Shown here one piece after another: positions 63,525 to 64,000 of a stretch of 64,000 bases of DNA; the first letter of the stretch is position 1, and each line of letters starts with the position of its first letter. Both the position numbers and the translations under genes were made by a program. Where the stretch lies: assembly GCF_000301035.1 (NCBI RefSeq), contig NZ_JH932292.1, forward strand, positions 434,001-498,000, written 5' to 3'. Under the pieces are notes generated by a model, which was given only the letters and a program-made list of their open reading frames with translations, searched no databases and was not told where the DNA came from. The DNA is from Facklamia hominis CCUG 36813. GTDB taxonomy: Bacteria; Bacillota; Bacilli; Lactobacillales; Aerococcaceae.

Positions 63525-64000
63525 ATGAAAGCAAAACGACATACTAACACTAAAAATGCCATAAAAAGCGCGCTCACAAGACTCCTCCACGATCAATCCT
63601 GGGAGACTTTATCCATCTCTGAAATTAGCCAAGCTGCCAATATTAATCGTGGCACGTTTTATCTTCATTATAAAGATAAGGAAGATATGATGAATCAACT
63701 TTTACAAGGATTACTGGATCATGTATCAAATCACTTAGCTAATATTGATCAACAGACTAGCTGGCAACCAAATATCTTACCGATTATCGAATGGCTGGAA
63801 AAAGATTTCGATTTCATTGAAAGCGTCGTCAAAGCACGCCCAGATTATATTGAAAAAATACTTAGAGATTATTTATGGCAGCTAATCCAGACATATCCTA
63901 GCCTACAACAATACATCAAAAATCAAATCCCGCTACCATCAGATTATGCTTATGAGGTATTTATCGCTTCCAATATTAGCATCGCACTTCATTGGATAAA
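63525..64000 (+). CDS. TetR/AcrR-family transcriptional regulator (3' end missing)
   Basis: The 158 visible codons start MKAKRHTNTKNAIKSALTRL and contain the TetR helix-turn-helix ISEISQAANINRGTFYLHYK then DKEDMM near residues 30-55. The ligand-binding part begins after that and runs off the window. The fold of the C-terminal part resembles the TetR_C group common in streptococci and lactobacilli. GTAGGAGG lies 4 nt before the ATG. Its position 87 bp from the ABC exporter, with interlocked promoters, makes it the likely local repressor. Confidence 0.93.
   Translation, partial: MKAKRHTNTKNAIKSALTRLLHDQSWETLSISEISQAANINRGTFYLHYKDKEDMMNQLLQGLLDHVSNHLANIDQQTSWQPNILPIIEWLEKDFDFIESVVKARPDYIEKILRDYLWQLIQTYPSLQQYIKNQIPLPSDYAYEVFIASNISIALHWI

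Noticed and set aside
63438-63596. 53-codon N-terminal extension of the ABC ATPase
   Set aside because: It crosses the divergent promoters and the start of tetR; the internal ATG at 63437 has AAGGAG and matches the family start.
1-64000. tRNA or rRNA genes, CRISPR array, insertion sequence, prophage or integron
   Set aside because: No cloverleaf or rRNA stretches, no regularly spaced repeats, no transposase, integrase or phage structural genes were seen on either strand.

Overview
The window is a stretch of low-GC Gram-positive chromosome, almost entirely core housekeeping genes. Evidence for a member of the Lactobacillales (Firmicutes) is: PolC-type DNA polymerase III, ribosomal protein L27 with a cleavable N-terminal extension beside its protease Prp, a T-box in front of valS, a CtsR operator in front of clpB, EzrA, class III fructose-1,6-bisphosphatase, strong AAGGAGG ribosome binding sites and AT-rich promoters. 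The uppS-cdsA-rseP run lacks dxr, as in lineages that make isoprenoids by the mevalonate route. The exact family (perhaps Aerococcaceae or Carnobacteriaceae) is inference. No rRNA, tRNA, prophage, insertion sequence or CRISPR array was seen.

Layout. 1-12.3 kb (minus strand): the translation, replication and envelope cluster rpsB-tsf-pyrH-frr-uppS-cdsA-rseP-polC-rimP-nusA, with nusA cut by the window edge. 12.4-15.8 kb: an AI-2E-family membrane protein, NfeD, FloA flotillin and a small unknown protein. 16-19.5 kb: clpB under CtsR control, an unknown gene and a SufT/MIP18-like Fe-S assembly factor. 19.7-24.2 kb: a HAD phosphatase, a YitT protein, a YbjN-like protein and class III fbp. 24.2-26.4 kb: rplS, an unknown gene, then rplU-prp-rpmA. 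26.4-31.7 kb: pepO, mreBCD and radC. 31.7-36 kb: folC and valS with T-box. 36-41.6 kb: a sirtuin, RidA, the nifS-thiI tRNA-thiolation pair and ezrA. 41.6-42.9 kb: an AT-rich islet with two small orphan ORFs, each preceded by a copy of an imperfect ~78-bp repeat; this is the only clearly accessory-looking stretch. 42.9-47.5 kb: rpsD with its leader, then ylxM-ffh and rpsP-khpA-rimM-trmD. 47.6-51.3 kb: a NupOPQ-like nucleoside ABC transporter without its binding protein. 51.5-55.6 kb: ftsK/spoIIIE and, divergently, yidC. 55.7-59.8 kb: an ArlRS-like two-component system, gnd, and a 45-codon DUF4044/MacP-like membrane protein with a TTG start. 59.9-64 kb: an FtsX-type ABC exporter, divergently paired with a TetR regulator that runs off the window.

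Together these genes cover ribosome assembly and translation (S2, S4, S16, L19, L21, L27, EF-Ts, RRF, RimP, RimM, TrmD, Ffh/YlxM, ValRS), membrane and wall biogenesis (UppS, CdsA, YidC, MreBCD, EzrA, FtsK) and stress handling (ClpB, RadC, two-component system, ABC exporter). Most of the interest lies in regulation: many promoters, attenuators and leader RNAs can be read directly. No clear new biological system was found. The orphan-ORF/repeat islet at 41.9-42.7 kb is the best candidate for something undescribed.
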